64,000 nucleotides of DNA from positions 930,001 to 994,000 of the forward strand of contig NZ_MWQI01000001.1 in the NCBI RefSeq assembly GCF_002210345.1. The letters are read 5' to 3'. This document shows, one piece after another, positions 42,471 through 51,059 of the stretch (within the stretch, counting starts at the first letter, position 1; each line of letters opens with the position of its first letter). Made by a program: the position numbers and the translations under genes. The DNA comes from Fibrobacter sp. UWB4 (GTDB lineage Bacteria; Fibrobacterota; Fibrobacteria; Fibrobacterales; Fibrobacteraceae). The notes under the pieces are model-generated. The model saw only the letters and a program-made list of their open reading frames with translations, did not search any database and had not been told where the DNA came from.

Positions 42471-43295
42471 CTACTCTTCGGCGTCTTTGTCAATAACCTC
42501 TGCCGCAGAATCACCGAGAAGCGCGACAAGGCGTATGCCATCAAGCGTCAGGTATGGATCGTAAGTATCTATGATTTTGGTATGGCTTGCTATAGTGCGA
42601 CCCCAGCCTCCAGTTGCAAAAACAGGAACGTCCTTCTTACCCATTTCCTGCTTGATCTTAGCAACTAGCGTTTCGAGTTCTGCCATGAAGCCAAATAAGA
42701 GACCCGCGCGAATAGCATCGTCCGTATTGTTTGCAATGAGACGCTTTGGCCATTCGATGCTGACGGGTAAAAGTCGTGCCGCTTTTTGCGTGAGCACATC
42801 GAGGCTCGCGCTAATGCCCGGTATGATGATGCCGCCCGCAAAACCGCCGTCCTTCATCACGTCGAATGTCGTGGCCGTTCCCATATCAATAACAATTGCA
42901 TCGGAGTAGCCGCGTTCCTTGAGCGCAATCACATTGCAAAGACGGTCTGCACCAAGCGTACTCGGGTTCGGATAGGCAATGGGGCAATTAAGGCAGTTTG
43001 TTGAGTTTACCACTTGAACAGGGCGCTTTAAAAGCGTTTGCAAAGCCTTGACCCACGGGCGTTCAAGCGATGGTACTACTGTAGAAAGCCCTACATGCGT
43101 TACGGATTCCAATTTGGTCTTCGAAAGGTGAATGAGGCCACCTACACGATTCATGACTTCATCAGAAGTCGTTTCCTTGCGAGTGGTCAGTCTCCAATGA
43201 TCTACAACTTTATCGCCTTTGTATATACCAAGGACTGTGTGCGTATTGCCCACATCGACCACAAACGACAATGAGTTCTTTAAATTCTTTTTCAT
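42471..43295 (-). CDS. coaX: Type III pantothenate kinase
   Basis: CoaX phosphorylates pantothenate in the first step of coenzyme A synthesis. The 274-residue protein has the ASKHA-fold signatures VVDVGNTHTVLGIYKG (13-28), NPSTLGADRLCN near 110, DMGTATTFDV near 137 and GGIIIPGISASLDVL near 153. GGW is near the C-terminus. The ATG at 43295 follows a TATCTTT-like -7 element. It lies between thiE and the Wzi-like gene; no functional link to either is evident. Confidence 0.95.
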   Translation of the reverse strand: MKKNLKNSLSFVVDVGNTHTVLGIYKGDKVVDHWRLTTRKETTSDEVMNRVGGLIHLSKTKLESVTHVGLSTVVPSLERPWVKALQTLLKRPVQVVNSTNCLNCPIAYPNPSTLGADRLCNVIALKERGYSDAIVIDMGTATTFDVMKDGGFAGGIIIPGISASLDVLTQKAARLLPVSIEWPKRLIANNTDDAIRAGLLFGFMAELETLVAKIKQEMGKKDVPVFATGGWGRTIASHTKIIDTYDPYLTLDGIRLVALLGDSAAEVIDKDAEE

Positions 43296-43317
43296 TGCAA
43301 AAAAAGATAGTAATAAT

Positions 43318-43420
43318 CAATTAGTTATTGGTTAATGGTTATGGGTCATTGGTTTTTATAATCACAGCATAGCTGCCAAATAAAAAAACTAATAACTAAA
43401 GACTAATGACTATTGACTAG
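43318..43420. repeat. Inverted 7-bp repeat arrays (TTAGTTA type) between thiE and coaX
   Basis: AATTAGTTATTGGTTAATGG on the left and ACTAATAACTAAAGACTAAT on the right are degenerate heptads in inverted orientation with about 40 bp between the arms. The right arm runs into the thiE stop region. Confidence 0.65.
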
Positions 43421-44041
43421 TTTAAAAAACGCTTCTTTCAGTTCACGCGTTGCTTTTTCAGGATCGTCCGCCTTCATAATGGCAGAAACAGCACAGATGC
43501 CTGAAATCCCAGAATCCTTGAGGACATCGATATTATCCTTGTTCAGTCCGCCGATAGCGTTCACTTTTATAGGCACCGCTTTCACAATGGCCTTGAGAGT
43601 ATCAACGCTTGTAAGAATCGTGACCACCTTCGTTGTCGTCGGATAGATGGCCCCAACGCCAAGATAGTCTGCCCCCTGTTCGTAAGCATCTAAAGCTTGC
43701 GGAACAGTCTTTGTCGTTGCACCAATTATTTTATCTGCACCCATCAGCTGTCGTGCTATTTTAACAGGCATATCTGTTTGCCCGACATGTACACCTTCAG
43801 CGCCAATCGCAAGTGCCACATCAACGCGGTCATCGATAATCAGCGGAATATTGTAGCGCTTGGTGATTTCGTGAGTCGCAGCTGCAAGTTCCATGTATTC
43901 GCGTGTAGAGCGGTTCTTTTCGCGAAGCTGGATGAGCGTTGCCCCACCTTTGCAAGCGGCTTCGACTGTTGGCAAAAAACGATCTACAGGTACGCTAGTA
44001 CTATCTGTAATGAAATAAAGCGTAGTATCAATTTTTTTCAT
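43403..44041 (-). CDS. thiE: Thiamine-phosphate synthase
   Basis: ThiE joins the thiazole and pyrimidine moieties into thiamine monophosphate. The 212-residue TIM barrel shows LIQLREKNRSTREYMELA, IIDDRVDVALAIGAEGVHVGQTDMP, IIGATTKTVPQALDAYEQGADYLGVGAIYPT and VNAIGGLNKDN, all typical. In many relatives the segment after IYPT reads TKKDA; here it is TKVVT. It is about 4 kb from the riboswitch-controlled thiSFGH operon and shows no riboswitch of its own. Confidence 0.94.
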   Translation of the reverse strand: MKKIDTTLYFITDSTSVPVDRFLPTVEAACKGGATLIQLREKNRSTREYMELAAATHEITKRYNIPLIIDDRVDVALAIGAEGVHVGQTDMPVKIARQLMGADKIIGATTKTVPQALDAYEQGADYLGVGAIYPTTTKVVTILTSVDTLKAIVKAVPIKVNAIGGLNKDNIDVLKDSGISGICAVSAIMKADDPEKATRELKEAFFKLVNSH

Positions 44042-44168
44042 GTTTTTAAAAGTAGAAATAATTAGTCCACTGTGGATTAGACTAGGTTGAAGTTTTTAAA
44101 TTGTGCGGTTTCTCACATTTGTTACGTTCTTGTTACGGAAATATGCCAGCAACTACTTGTAAAATATA

Positions 44169-44253
44169 GATTACCCTAAAAGGGGTAATCCCTTAATAAA
44201 ACGTATATGGAGCGATATTATGAAACCGATAAATTCAAAGAAGGGGATTACCC
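44169..44253 (+). promoter_or_regulatory. Leader with mutually exclusive pairings around the pseudopilin start codon
   Basis: GATTACCC/GGGTAATC (44169-44190) forms an 8-bp hairpin in the leader. Its right arm, GGGTAATCCC (44183-44192), is also fully complementary to GGGATTACCC (44244-44253) in codons 9-12. The second pairing would enclose the ribosome-binding site GGAG and the ATG at 44220. Confidence 0.45.
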
Positions 44254-44990
44254 TCATGGAGCTTATGGTGGTTATCGCTATTATGGGCGTTCTTTCTACC
44301 GTAGCTATGCCTAAGTTTTTCGGGTTCGGTGAAAAGACACGTGAAAAAATCGACCTGTTAAAACTTTATGACTTGAGAAACGCTATCAATATAGCGCTAA
44401 TCGAGGACAGTGATGCGTTAACGCATTATACACCTGTAAAAAATCTCAATGATGACCAAAAGAAAAATCTATTGACAAAGTTGTCCAACGGTCTTTCTTC
44501 TGATGGTGGTGCAACATTGTTTGTGATAGAACTTCACAACGGTTTGTCAATCAACGTGCAGGGAAGTCACGGCAGTGCCAATAATACAAACAACATTTGT
44601 GAAATGATCGGGTCTAGCGGAACCTGGTACATGGCTCTGAAAGATGCAAACTTTGACGGTGTCGCAGACATTGTTGCCGCTAGATTGAATTACAAATACA
44701 ATAAAGACGGTGATTCCTATACATCTAAATCTTATATAAATTCAAGGAAACAGACGGACTACCGAACAGCTCCGAAAAAGCCGCTATTCCAGAGCAAAGC
44801 TTTGAATATAGGAAAGATAAACGATAACGAACGTTATACAGTCAGTGTCCGTTGGACGGACCCTCTATCGCCAGGCTATTCTGTTGAAGTCTACCTGCTT
44901 CCGCATGGAAAGACATGGGAAAGTGCATACATGACTGACAATGGAACGTGCTTCTCTACTTACGGTAATAAAGGCTGTTCAAAAAAATAA
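44220..44990 (+). CDS. Type IV pilin/pseudopilin-like protein
   Basis: The 256-residue protein has a prepilin leader and cleavage site KKG|ITLMELMVVIAIMGVLSTVAMP with the required Glu at +5, so it should be processed and N-methylated by a prepilin peptidase. The globular part is about 220 residues, rich in Asn, Ser and Lys, and resembles no pilin family I can name. DANFDGVAD looks like a calcium-binding loop as in pseudopilins of the GspG group. No pilus or type II secretion genes are adjacent, so it is an orphan subunit. GGAG lies eight bases before the ATG. Confidence 0.8.
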   Translation: MKPINSKKGITLMELMVVIAIMGVLSTVAMPKFFGFGEKTREKIDLLKLYDLRNAINIALIEDSDALTHYTPVKNLNDDQKKNLLTKLSNGLSSDGGATLFVIELHNGLSINVQGSHGSANNTNNICEMIGSSGTWYMALKDANFDGVADIVAARLNYKYNKDGDSYTSKSYINSRKQTDYRTAPKKPLFQSKALNIGKINDNERYTVSVRWTDPLSPGYSVEVYLLPHGKTWESAYMTDNGTCFSTYGNKGCSKK

Positions 44991-45007
44991 TTTGCTAGAA
45001 ATAACGA

Positions 45008-45040
45008 AACGCCCCGGGATTTTCCGAGGCGTTTTCTTGT
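45008..45040. terminator. Shared terminator of the pseudopilin and thiH genes
   Basis: AAACGCC / GGCGTTT arms with inner CCGG pairing, T-rich on the plus side. It lies between two convergent genes. A single heptad array arm (ACTAATAACTAACGACTAAC) sits next to it at 45065-45090. Confidence 0.7.
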
Positions 45041-45086
45041 AAATGCGGCAAGAGTCTGAATTCAACTAATAACTAACGACTAACAA

Positions 45087-46352
45087 CTAAACGTACAAAT
45101 AGTCGTTCAGCACGGGCTGCATGCCTTCGCTGCTCATGTCGGCGTACATCTTGTCGATGCTGCGGCCATCATTGATTTCGAACTGTTCGTCGCCGCCTTC
45201 CCCATCGTCGTGACCACTGTATTTGCTTTCGTGGTCGCCTATGCCGGTCGAGACGCCTGCGGAAATCTTCGTGGCGGCGATTTTCACGATGCCATTGCGG
45301 AATTCCTTGCTTTCGCGGCTCGAAACCGTGATGCCCACGAACGGGAGGAAGATGCGGTAAGCGCAAAGCACCTGGCAGAGTTCCTTTTCGTGAACGTCAA
45401 GCGGGCTAATTTTTTCGTTGTTCACAATCGGGCGGAGACGCGGGCAGCTGAGGCTCATTTCGGCATGCGGATACTTCTTTTGCAAGTAGTAAACATGCAG
45501 AGCGCTTGCGAGTGCATCACGGCGGAAGTCCGAAAGCCCAAGCAATGCCGAGAATCCGCAGCCGCGCATACCGCCCATGAGGGCGCGTTCCTGAGAATCA
45601 AAGCGGTACGGGAATACGCGCTTGTGGCCGAGCAAGTGGAGCTGTTCATAGCGCTTGCGATCGTACGTTTCCTGGAAAACCGTCACGTAATCGACGCCGC
45701 ATTCGTGCAGATACTTGTACTCATCGACATTCACCGGGTAAACTTCGACACCCACGAGCTTGAAGTACTTGCGGGCAAGCTTGCAAGCTTCACCGATGTA
45801 TTCGACACTGCTTTTGGCGCGGCTTTCGCCGGTGAGCAACAAGACTTCTTCCATGCCGCTGTCAGCGATGACCTTCATCTCGTGCTCAATCTGTTCCATG
45901 TTCAGCTGCATACGCTTGATGTGATTGTAGCAGTTGAAACCGCAATAGACGCAGTAGTTTTCGCAGTAGTTTGCAATGTAGAGCGGCGTAAAGAGGTAGA
46001 CGTTATTGCCGAAATGGCGGCCAGTCTCAATCTTTGCCTTGGCGGCCATCTGTTCGAGGAACGGAGCCGCTGCAGGAGATAGCAAAGCCTTGAAATCTTC
46101 GATCGAGCAAGTGTCGTGCTGCAAGGCAAACTGCACATCGCGAGCGGTGTACTTGGAAGCATCGTAGCTTTCGAATGCATCAAGAACCTTGTCGCGGATG
46201 TCGGAATGAATGACTTCCATTCCCGGCAAGTATTCCATGATGTCCGTGCGGACAGACGGATCTGTTTCGATCCTATGCTTGCGTTCTAGAGCCGCCGGCG
46301 AGAGATTTCCAGAATCAAAAAAGTAATTGTTGTCTTTGCGTTCGTTTTCCAT
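45087..46352 (-). CDS. thiH: 2-iminoacetate synthase (tyrosine lyase) ThiH
   Basis: ThiH is a radical SAM enzyme that cleaves tyrosine to dehydroglycine for thiazole synthesis, the oxygen-independent route expected in an anaerobe. The 421-residue protein has the cluster motif Cys130-x3-Cys134-x2-Cys137 in YCENYCVYCGFN, followed by EVLLLTGESRAKS and DYVTVFQETYDRKRYEQLH. SLSCPRLRPI and the C-terminal cluster-domain region (VSSRESKEFRNGI) are conserved. The N-terminus is about 40 residues longer than the E. coli protein. It is the last gene of the thi operon, 220 bp after thiG, with repeats in the gap. Confidence 0.95.
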   Translation of the reverse strand: MENERKDNNYFFDSGNLSPAALERKHRIETDPSVRTDIMEYLPGMEVIHSDIRDKVLDAFESYDASKYTARDVQFALQHDTCSIEDFKALLSPAAAPFLEQMAAKAKIETGRHFGNNVYLFTPLYIANYCENYCVYCGFNCYNHIKRMQLNMEQIEHEMKVIADSGMEEVLLLTGESRAKSSVEYIGEACKLARKYFKLVGVEVYPVNVDEYKYLHECGVDYVTVFQETYDRKRYEQLHLLGHKRVFPYRFDSQERALMGGMRGCGFSALLGLSDFRRDALASALHVYYLQKKYPHAEMSLSCPRLRPIVNNEKISPLDVHEKELCQVLCAYRIFLPFVGITVSSRESKEFRNGIVKIAATKISAGVSTGIGDHESKYSGHDDGEGGDEQFEINDGRSIDKMYADMSSEGMQPVLNDYLYV

Positions 46353-46572
46353 GAGTCAATAGCCGTTAGTCAATGGTTGATAGAAAGCGTCATCCTGACG
46401 ACCAAAAGGAGGAAGGATCCCGTGAAATCTTGTAATGTTGATAAATTGACTGGATCCTGCTCCTACGAACCTAATTCAACTAAGTCAACAAGTTGCCAAG
46501 TTTCATATATCACTTCGTTCAGGATGACATCTTCAATAATTTCTCATTCCGAAATCCTAATTCCGAATTATC
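46353..46572. repeat. Mixed repeat region between thiG and thiH
   Basis: The gap holds a heptad arm (GTCAATAGCCGTTAGTCAAT), a GTCATCCTGACGACC element and an inverted TCAGGATGACATC copy about 110 bp apart. A second heptad array of the ATTCCGAAATCCTAATTCCG type follows. GGATCC occurs twice. No gene is visible. The interruption of an otherwise compact operon suggests repeat insertion. Confidence 0.55.
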
Positions 46573-47343
46573 CTAGTCCCTCAAGAATCCTGTAAGCGGA
46601 TCGGATGCAGATGCGCCACGGGAAAGCACACGGCCAAGCCCGGCGAGGTAAGCCTTACGGCCCGCTTCAATCGCAAGCTTGAATGCCGATGCCATCTGCT
46701 GGAGATCGCCTGCTGTTGCAAGAGCGGTGTTTGCCATAATAGCGGCAGCGCCCATTTCCATAGCGGCACAAGCTTCGGACGGTTTTCCAATACCAGCATC
46801 CACGATAATCGGGAGCTCAATTTCGTCAATCAAAATCTGGATAAAGTCTTTTGTGCAAAGTCCCTTGTTTGAACCAATCGGCGATGCAAGCGGCATCACG
46901 GCGGCAGCACCTGCATTCACGAGGTCGCGAGCCACGTTCAAATCCGGATACATGTAAGGCATTACGACAAAACCTTCTTTGGCAAGCGTTTCGGTCGCCT
47001 TGATGGTTTCGGCATTGTCCGGGAGCAAGTACTTGGTATCGCGCATGATTTCGATTTTCACGAAGTCGCCGCAACCGAGTTCGCGGGAAAGTCTTGCGAT
47101 ACGGACTGCTTCTTCGGCATTGCGAGCGCCCGACGTGTTCGGCAAAAGCGTGACGTTTTTCGGGATGTAGTCGAGGATGTTTTCGTGTTCCTTCGTGTTT
47201 GCACGGCGAACAGCGAGTGTTACAATCTGTGCACCTGCATCCTTGACCGCAGCTTCAATGAGCTTGAGGGAATACTTTCCAGAACCGAGAATAAAACGAG
47301 AATCAAATTCATGACCGCCAATAACAAGTTTGTCAGAATTCAT
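46573..47343 (-). CDS. thiG: Thiazole synthase
   Basis: ThiG condenses dehydroglycine, deoxyxylulose phosphate and ThiS-thiocarboxylate into thiazole phosphate. The TIM-barrel protein of about 256 residues has [46 protein letters not shown] and [18 protein letters not shown]. It also has PIGSNKGL and [30 protein letters not shown]. An ATG at 47349 is in frame, but the ATG at 47343 has AAAGGA nine bases upstream, the normal distance, and is preferred. It is the third gene of the riboswitch-controlled operon. Confidence 0.96.
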   Translation of the reverse strand: MNSDKLVIGGHEFDSRFILGSGKYSLKLIEAAVKDAGAQIVTLAVRRANTKEHENILDYIPKNVTLLPNTSGARNAEEAVRIARLSRELGCGDFVKIEIMRDTKYLLPDNAETIKATETLAKEGFVVMPYMYPDLNVARDLVNAGAAAVMPLASPIGSNKGLCTKDFIQILIDEIELPIIVDAGIGKPSEACAAMEMGAAAIMANTALATAGDLQQMASAFKLAIEAGRKAYLAGLGRVLSRGASASDPLTGFLRD

Positions 47344-47359
47344 TTGCATGTCCTTTATG

Positions 47360-48004
47360 TTAAACTTCTAGACCGGCAATAATCCGGATAATCGTGAGCG
47401 CCTCATGCGCTGCGCAAATCTGCACACGTGGTGCGAGGAGTGCAAGACCTTGAGTCACGTCGCTCTTGCCATCGCCACAGAGGTAAAAATGTTTTGAAAT
47501 CTTGCGCGTCTTGATGGAATTTGCATCGTCCGTGCCCGCCATTCCAGAGGCGGCAACGAGATACTTTTGCGGATACTTTTCAAGCACAGCGTTTACAAGC
47601 ATCGATTTTGCTTCGGGATTGTCGAACGCTTCGCATACAACGTCTGCATTAGCCACGAACTTGTCTATGTTTTCTTCCGTGATTCTTTCGTCGTATGCTT
47701 CAAGCTCGACGTACGGCGCAATTTCTTTCAAGTTCTCGACGAGAGCTAACGCCTTAGGCTCTCCGACTTGAGAGGCCTTGTACTGCTGGCGCTGCAAGTT
47801 CGTCACGTCAATACGGTCAAAATCCACGAGAATGAGTTTCTTGATGCCCGCGCGAGCGAGATTGATGGCGACGTTAGAGCCTAGTCCACCAACGCCACAA
47901 ATTGCAACTGTGGTCTGTTCAAGTTTCTGAACGATTTGTTCGCCCTGCTTTTGTACGAGTGCGCGTCGGAACTCTTCCCTGCTCGGGATTCGAACGCTTT
48001 CCAT
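47360..48004 (-). CDS. thiF: ThiS adenylyltransferase (E1-like)
   Basis: ThiF activates the C-terminal glycine of ThiS as an adenylate. The protein of about 214 residues has the nucleotide-binding loop [22 protein letters not shown], then [19 protein letters not shown] and a central [16 protein letters not shown]. It is short and lacks zinc-binding CxxC pairs, as in the ThiF group of anaerobes. The ATG at 48004 overlaps the thiS stop (TGATG), implying translational coupling; an in-frame GTG precedes it by one codon. Confidence 0.93.
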   Translation of the reverse strand: MESVRIPSREEFRRALVQKQGEQIVQKLEQTTVAICGVGGLGSNVAINLARAGIKKLILVDFDRIDVTNLQRQQYKASQVGEPKALALVENLKEIAPYVELEAYDERITEENIDKFVANADVVCEAFDNPEAKSMLVNAVLEKYPQKYLVAASGMAGTDDANSIKTRKISKHFYLCGDGKSDVTQGLALLAPRVQICAAHEALTIIRIIAGLEV

Positions 48005-48210
48005 CACCCGCCTCCAACAAAGTTCACAACTTCGACGACGTCCCCCGCTTCGAGAACAACCTCAGCATACTTCGCCTTTGGGACGATTTCCAAATTGCGT
48101 TCAACGGCGATGCGCTTTGTATCGTAATTTGCGGACGCCAAATATTCGGCAATGGTCATGCCTGCCGCTGCGACGTCTTCACCGTTGATTTTGACTGGAT
48201 TTGAGTTCAA
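48004..48210 (-). CDS. thiS: Sulfur carrier protein ThiS
   Basis: ThiS carries sulfur as a C-terminal thiocarboxylate to ThiG. The 68-residue ubiquitin-like protein ends in the required Gly-Gly (NFVGGG), with one additional glycine, and has KINGEDVAAAGMTIAEYL and VVLEAGDVVEVV. The start is TTG at 48210, five bases after GGGAGG, which is also the 3' end of the TPP riboswitch. Ligand binding should therefore directly control access to this site. It is the first gene of thiSFGH. Confidence 0.93.
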   Translation of the reverse strand: MNSNPVKINGEDVAAAGMTIAEYLASANYDTKRIAVERNLEIVPKAKYAEVVLEAGDVVEVVNFVGGG

Positions 48211-48213
48211 TGG

Positions 48214-48300
48214 AACCTCCCTACGTTGGCATTATCCAAATCAGGTTCGGTCGAAGTTTTCAACTTCCTCTCAGCCCGTTTTACGAGCTCCCGTAGACAG
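48214..48300 (-). promoter_or_regulatory. TPP riboswitch (THI element) of thiSFGH
   Basis: On the minus strand the element has a P1 stem CTACG/CGTAG, the conserved GGGCTGAGAGG, and GAACCTGATTTGGATAATGCC followed by the ACGTAGGGAGG end. These are the signature segments of thiamine-pyrophosphate riboswitches. The 3' strand of P1 runs into the thiS ribosome-binding site (GGGAGG), so control is probably translational: TPP binding hides the site. Confidence 0.93.
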
Positions 48301-48308
48301 GATAAAGT

Positions 48309-48541
48309 TAACTATTGAAGGGGTATTTGGCAAGTAAGAATAAGGCATTCTGCCTTGACTGGATGCTTCTATTTTAATCAGAAAAAGTACTTCATGCGGG
48401 CGGGGCCCCAGCTCAGAGTTGCGAAGGCCGCACGGGCCCCTCCCTGCACCCTCCCCATCCTTGGCCGACGCTTTTACAATCAATACGATTTCTTGACAAT
48501 TTGATTTTGAAATAAATTCTCGCTTTTAATATTTTAAAATC
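48309..48541. other. Gene-free stretch with a GC-rich block
   Basis: No credible gene is seen. Bases about 48396-48470 are strongly GC-rich (GGGCGGGGCCCC, then GGGCCCCTCCCTGC), in contrast to the A/T-rich surroundings, and contain self-complementary GGGGCCCC. The 70-residue minus-strand frame across it has no ribosome-binding site and is not supported. The promoter of the thi operon should lie here. Confidence 0.4.
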
Positions 48542-48549
48542 CTAAAAGC

Positions 48550-48578
48550 AAAAATGCCCCGCGGAGCGGAGCATTTTT
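48550..48578 (-). terminator. Terminator of the Lys/Ala-rich small protein gene
   Basis: AATGCTCCGC / GCGGGGCATT-type stem on the minus strand with TTTTTGCTTTT after it. Confidence 0.75.
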
Positions 48579-48599
48579 AGAGACTTTAGAGAAGTAGAA

Positions 48600-48908
48600 T
48601 TACTTTTCTTCTGCAAATTTCTTAGAGGCGGCCTTGACCTTCGGATCGTTCTGAGCGTCCTTGATCTTCTGCTTGATACCATCTTCGATGGACTTTTTGA
48701 GCTTTGCGGCAAGATTGGGGAAACGATCTTCCAGGGAATCACTAAAGACAGCCGGCTTCTTTGCAGCAGCAGGAGCACCACCCTTGCGCTTGCCGTTGAA
48801 CGGACGCTTTTTCTTGGACGGAGCCTTCTTTACTTGAGATTTTTCTTGGGATTTTGTTTCCTGAGGCTTAACTTCTTCTGTGGATTTGACTTCTGCTTCT
48901 TCTGCCAT
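48600..48908 (-). CDS. Small Lys/Ala/Glu-rich hypothetical protein
   Basis: The 102-residue protein is of low complexity. An acidic start (MAEEAEVKSTEEVKPQE) leads into a strongly basic stretch (KKAPSKKKRPFNGKRKGG) and then an amphipathic helical region (LAAKLKKSIEDGIKQKIKDAQ). The composition suggests a nucleic-acid- or ribosome-associated protein, but this is only a guess. AAGAGGT lies a few bases before the ATG. A TATCTTTG -7 element at 48947-48954 with CTTG 19 bp further upstream gives a plausible promoter. It has its own terminator and no operon partner. Confidence 0.7.
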   Translation of the reverse strand: MAEEAEVKSTEEVKPQETKSQEKSQVKKAPSKKKRPFNGKRKGGAPAAAKKPAVFSDSLEDRFPNLAAKLKKSIEDGIKQKIKDAQNDPKVKAASKKFAEEK

Positions 48909-48989
48909 ATATATACCTCTTGGAAAATTGTTTATGTTGACGGGCGCAAAGATAGTAAAAAACTATGAAATTGCAAGTGAACACGATAT

Positions 48990-49078
48990 GGTCCTTAGTT
49001 ATTAGTCAGTAGTCGTTAGCCAAATAGCCGTACCTTTTGAGGCATCATCAACTATTGATCAATGACTATTGACTAGGT
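48990..49078. repeat. Inverted 7-bp repeat arrays (TTAGTTA type) after mnmG
   Basis: CTTAGTTATTAGTCAGTAGT (left) and TCAATGACTATTGACTAGG (right) are degenerate heptads in opposite orientation, about 30 bp apart. The right arm reaches the mnmG stop codon. Confidence 0.6.
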
Positions 49079-50974
49079 TCTAGATTCAATCCAATGCGCG
49101 AGGACGGTGATGTCGGCGGGGCGCACTCCAGGCACTCGGCTTGCCTGCCCAAGCGTAAGCGGCTTGTGGGCGTTGAGGCGCTGGCGGCTTTCAATGCTGA
49201 TGGCCGTAATGGACATGTAATCGAAGTCCGGCGAAAGCTTGACCTTTTCCATCTTCTTCTGGTCGTCGATTTCGCGTTCCTGGCGGTCGAAGAATCCGGC
49301 ATAGAGTTCTTCGGCGTACATGTACCACTGGTCACGGCGCGTGATTTTAGCGTCCGGTGCGGCCACTTTAAAGAACGTTTCGGGATCGATTCCAGGACGG
49401 CGGAGCACATTAATCCAGCGAGTGCGTTCCGAGGCGAGTGCCTGACCGCCCGCTTCAAGAATCGTGTTTGCTTCTTCCGGCGTTGCAGAAGTTTCCGTAA
49501 ATTGAGTTTTGAGGCTTGCCATGAGGTCGCGACGGCGAGTCCAGTCTTCCCAATCGCGGTCGCTGATCATGCCAATCTTGCGGGCCTTTTCCTTAAGGCG
49601 CATTTCGGCATTGTCGCTGCGGAGGAACAGACGGTATTCGGCACGGCTAGTGAACATGCGGTACGGTTCATCAAGCAAAATATTCACGAGGTCATCGACC
49701 ATCACACCAAGATAGCTTTCGGAACGCCCGAGAATGAAGGGTTCCTCGCCCTTGACCTTGAGTGCAGCGTTGATGCCTGCCATAAGGCCCTGACCGGCGG
49801 CTTCTTCGTAACCGCTTGTTCCGCAGACCTGGCCTGCAAAGTAGAGTCCCGGGACGTTCTTGCATTCGAACGTCGGGTAAAGCTGAGTCGCATCGACGGA
49901 ATCGTATTCTACAGCGTAACCGATCTGGAGTACTTTCGCTCGGGTAAGGCCCGGAATTGTGTGGATGGCGGCAAGCTGGATGTCTGCTGGCAAGCTCGAG
50001 CTGAAACCGTTGATGTACACACGCCCGATGTCAGCCTGTTCCGGTTCGAGGAACAGCTGGTGCCCGTCGCGGTCGCCAAAACGGTTGATCTTGTCTTCAA
50101 TACTCGGACAGTAGCGCGGGCCCTTGCCGTGGATACGGCCGCTGAACATCGGGCTATCCTTGAAGCCGCTGCGCAAAATATCATGTGTCTTGATGTTCGT
50201 GCGCGTAATCCAGCAGACGCAATCGTTGCGGATAAACTTGTTAATTTGGTCACCCCAGAACTTGTCGGGAGTTGCCCCGTCAAAATGGCGGTCGCTCATC
50301 GGCCACGGCTTATCGTCGCCATGCTGCACATCGCATTCGTTAAAGTCGATAGAATCCGGATCCAAGCGGCTCGGCGTGCCTGTTTTTAAGCGGCGCAAGC
50401 GGATGCCGTTTTTCGCAAGGCATTCCGAAAGTTTGTCTGCACTCGGCTCGCCCACTCGCCCACCGATGCTCGTTTCAAGGCCAGTGAACATCTTGGAGGC
50501 AAGGAACGTTCCGCTCGTCACCACAATCGCACGAGTGATATAGCGGTCGCCGTTTAAAAGCGTGAGTTCCAAGCGGCCATCGTTCATGCGTTCAAACGAA
50601 GCGAGTTCGCCTTGGATCAGCGTAAGTCCCGTCAAGCTTTCCATCGTCTCGCGGGCGACTTCGCTGTAATACTTCATGTCGCACTGCGCACGCGGACCCC
50701 AGACGGCGGGACCCTTGCTCATGTTGAGCATGCGGAACTGGATGCCCGCCTTGTCGGTCAAAAGACCCATGAGGCCGCCAAGAGCATCGATATCGCGAAC
50801 AATTTGACCTTTTGCAACGCCACCAACAGCCGGATTGCAAGACATTCTGCCGATGGCTTTCAAATCCATCGTAAGCATGGCTGTTTTTACACCAATCTTC
50901 CATGCGGCATGCGTGGCTTCAATACCGGCGTGACCGCCACCGACGACGACAACATCAAATTCTGCGATAATCAT
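49073..50974 (-). CDS. mnmG: tRNA uridine-5-carboxymethylaminomethyl modification enzyme MnmG (GidA)
   Basis: MnmG, with MnmE, installs the carboxymethylaminomethyl group at the wobble uridine of several tRNAs. The 633-residue protein has the FAD-binding start FDVVVVGGGHAGIEATHAAWK, then SCNPAVGGVAKGQIVRDIDALGG, RMLNMSKGPAVWGPRAQ, CPSIEDKINRF and YFAGQVCGTSGYEEAAGQGL. The length is typical. TAAATTTG, a possible -7 element, ends four bases before the ATG, so the mRNA may be nearly leaderless. mnmE is not in the window. Confidence 0.97.
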   Translation of the reverse strand: MIIAEFDVVVVGGGHAGIEATHAAWKIGVKTAMLTMDLKAIGRMSCNPAVGGVAKGQIVRDIDALGGLMGLLTDKAGIQFRMLNMSKGPAVWGPRAQCDMKYYSEVARETMESLTGLTLIQGELASFERMNDGRLELTLLNGDRYITRAIVVTSGTFLASKMFTGLETSIGGRVGEPSADKLSECLAKNGIRLRRLKTGTPSRLDPDSIDFNECDVQHGDDKPWPMSDRHFDGATPDKFWGDQINKFIRNDCVCWITRTNIKTHDILRSGFKDSPMFSGRIHGKGPRYCPSIEDKINRFGDRDGHQLFLEPEQADIGRVYINGFSSSLPADIQLAAIHTIPGLTRAKVLQIGYAVEYDSVDATQLYPTFECKNVPGLYFAGQVCGTSGYEEAAGQGLMAGINAALKVKGEEPFILGRSESYLGVMVDDLVNILLDEPYRMFTSRAEYRLFLRSDNAEMRLKEKARKIGMISDRDWEDWTRRRDLMASLKTQFTETSATPEEANTILEAGGQALASERTRWINVLRRPGIDPETFFKVAAPDAKITRRDQWYMYAEELYAGFFDRQEREIDDQKKMEKVKLSPDFDYMSITAISIESRQRLNAHKPLTLGQASRVPGVRPADITVLAHWIESRT

Positions 50975-51016
50975 GCGCCAAATTTAAAAAATATGAATCA
51001 ATACGGCTATAGAAAA

Positions 51017-51042
51017 AACGCATCCCGAGAGGGATGCGTTTT
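51017..51042 (-). terminator. Terminator of the thioredoxin-like lipoprotein gene
   Basis: AACGCATCCC / GGGATGCGTT perfect stem with a GAGA-type loop and TTTTTTC on the minus strand. It lies between mnmG and the lipoprotein gene. Confidence 0.85.
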
Positions 51043-51059
51043 CATAAAAGAAAGGGCGA

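Noticed and set aside
48271-48483. 70-residue minus-strand protein across the GC-rich block before the thi operon
   Set aside because: No start signal, overlap with the riboswitch end, and a composition dictated by the GC-rich repeat-like block.
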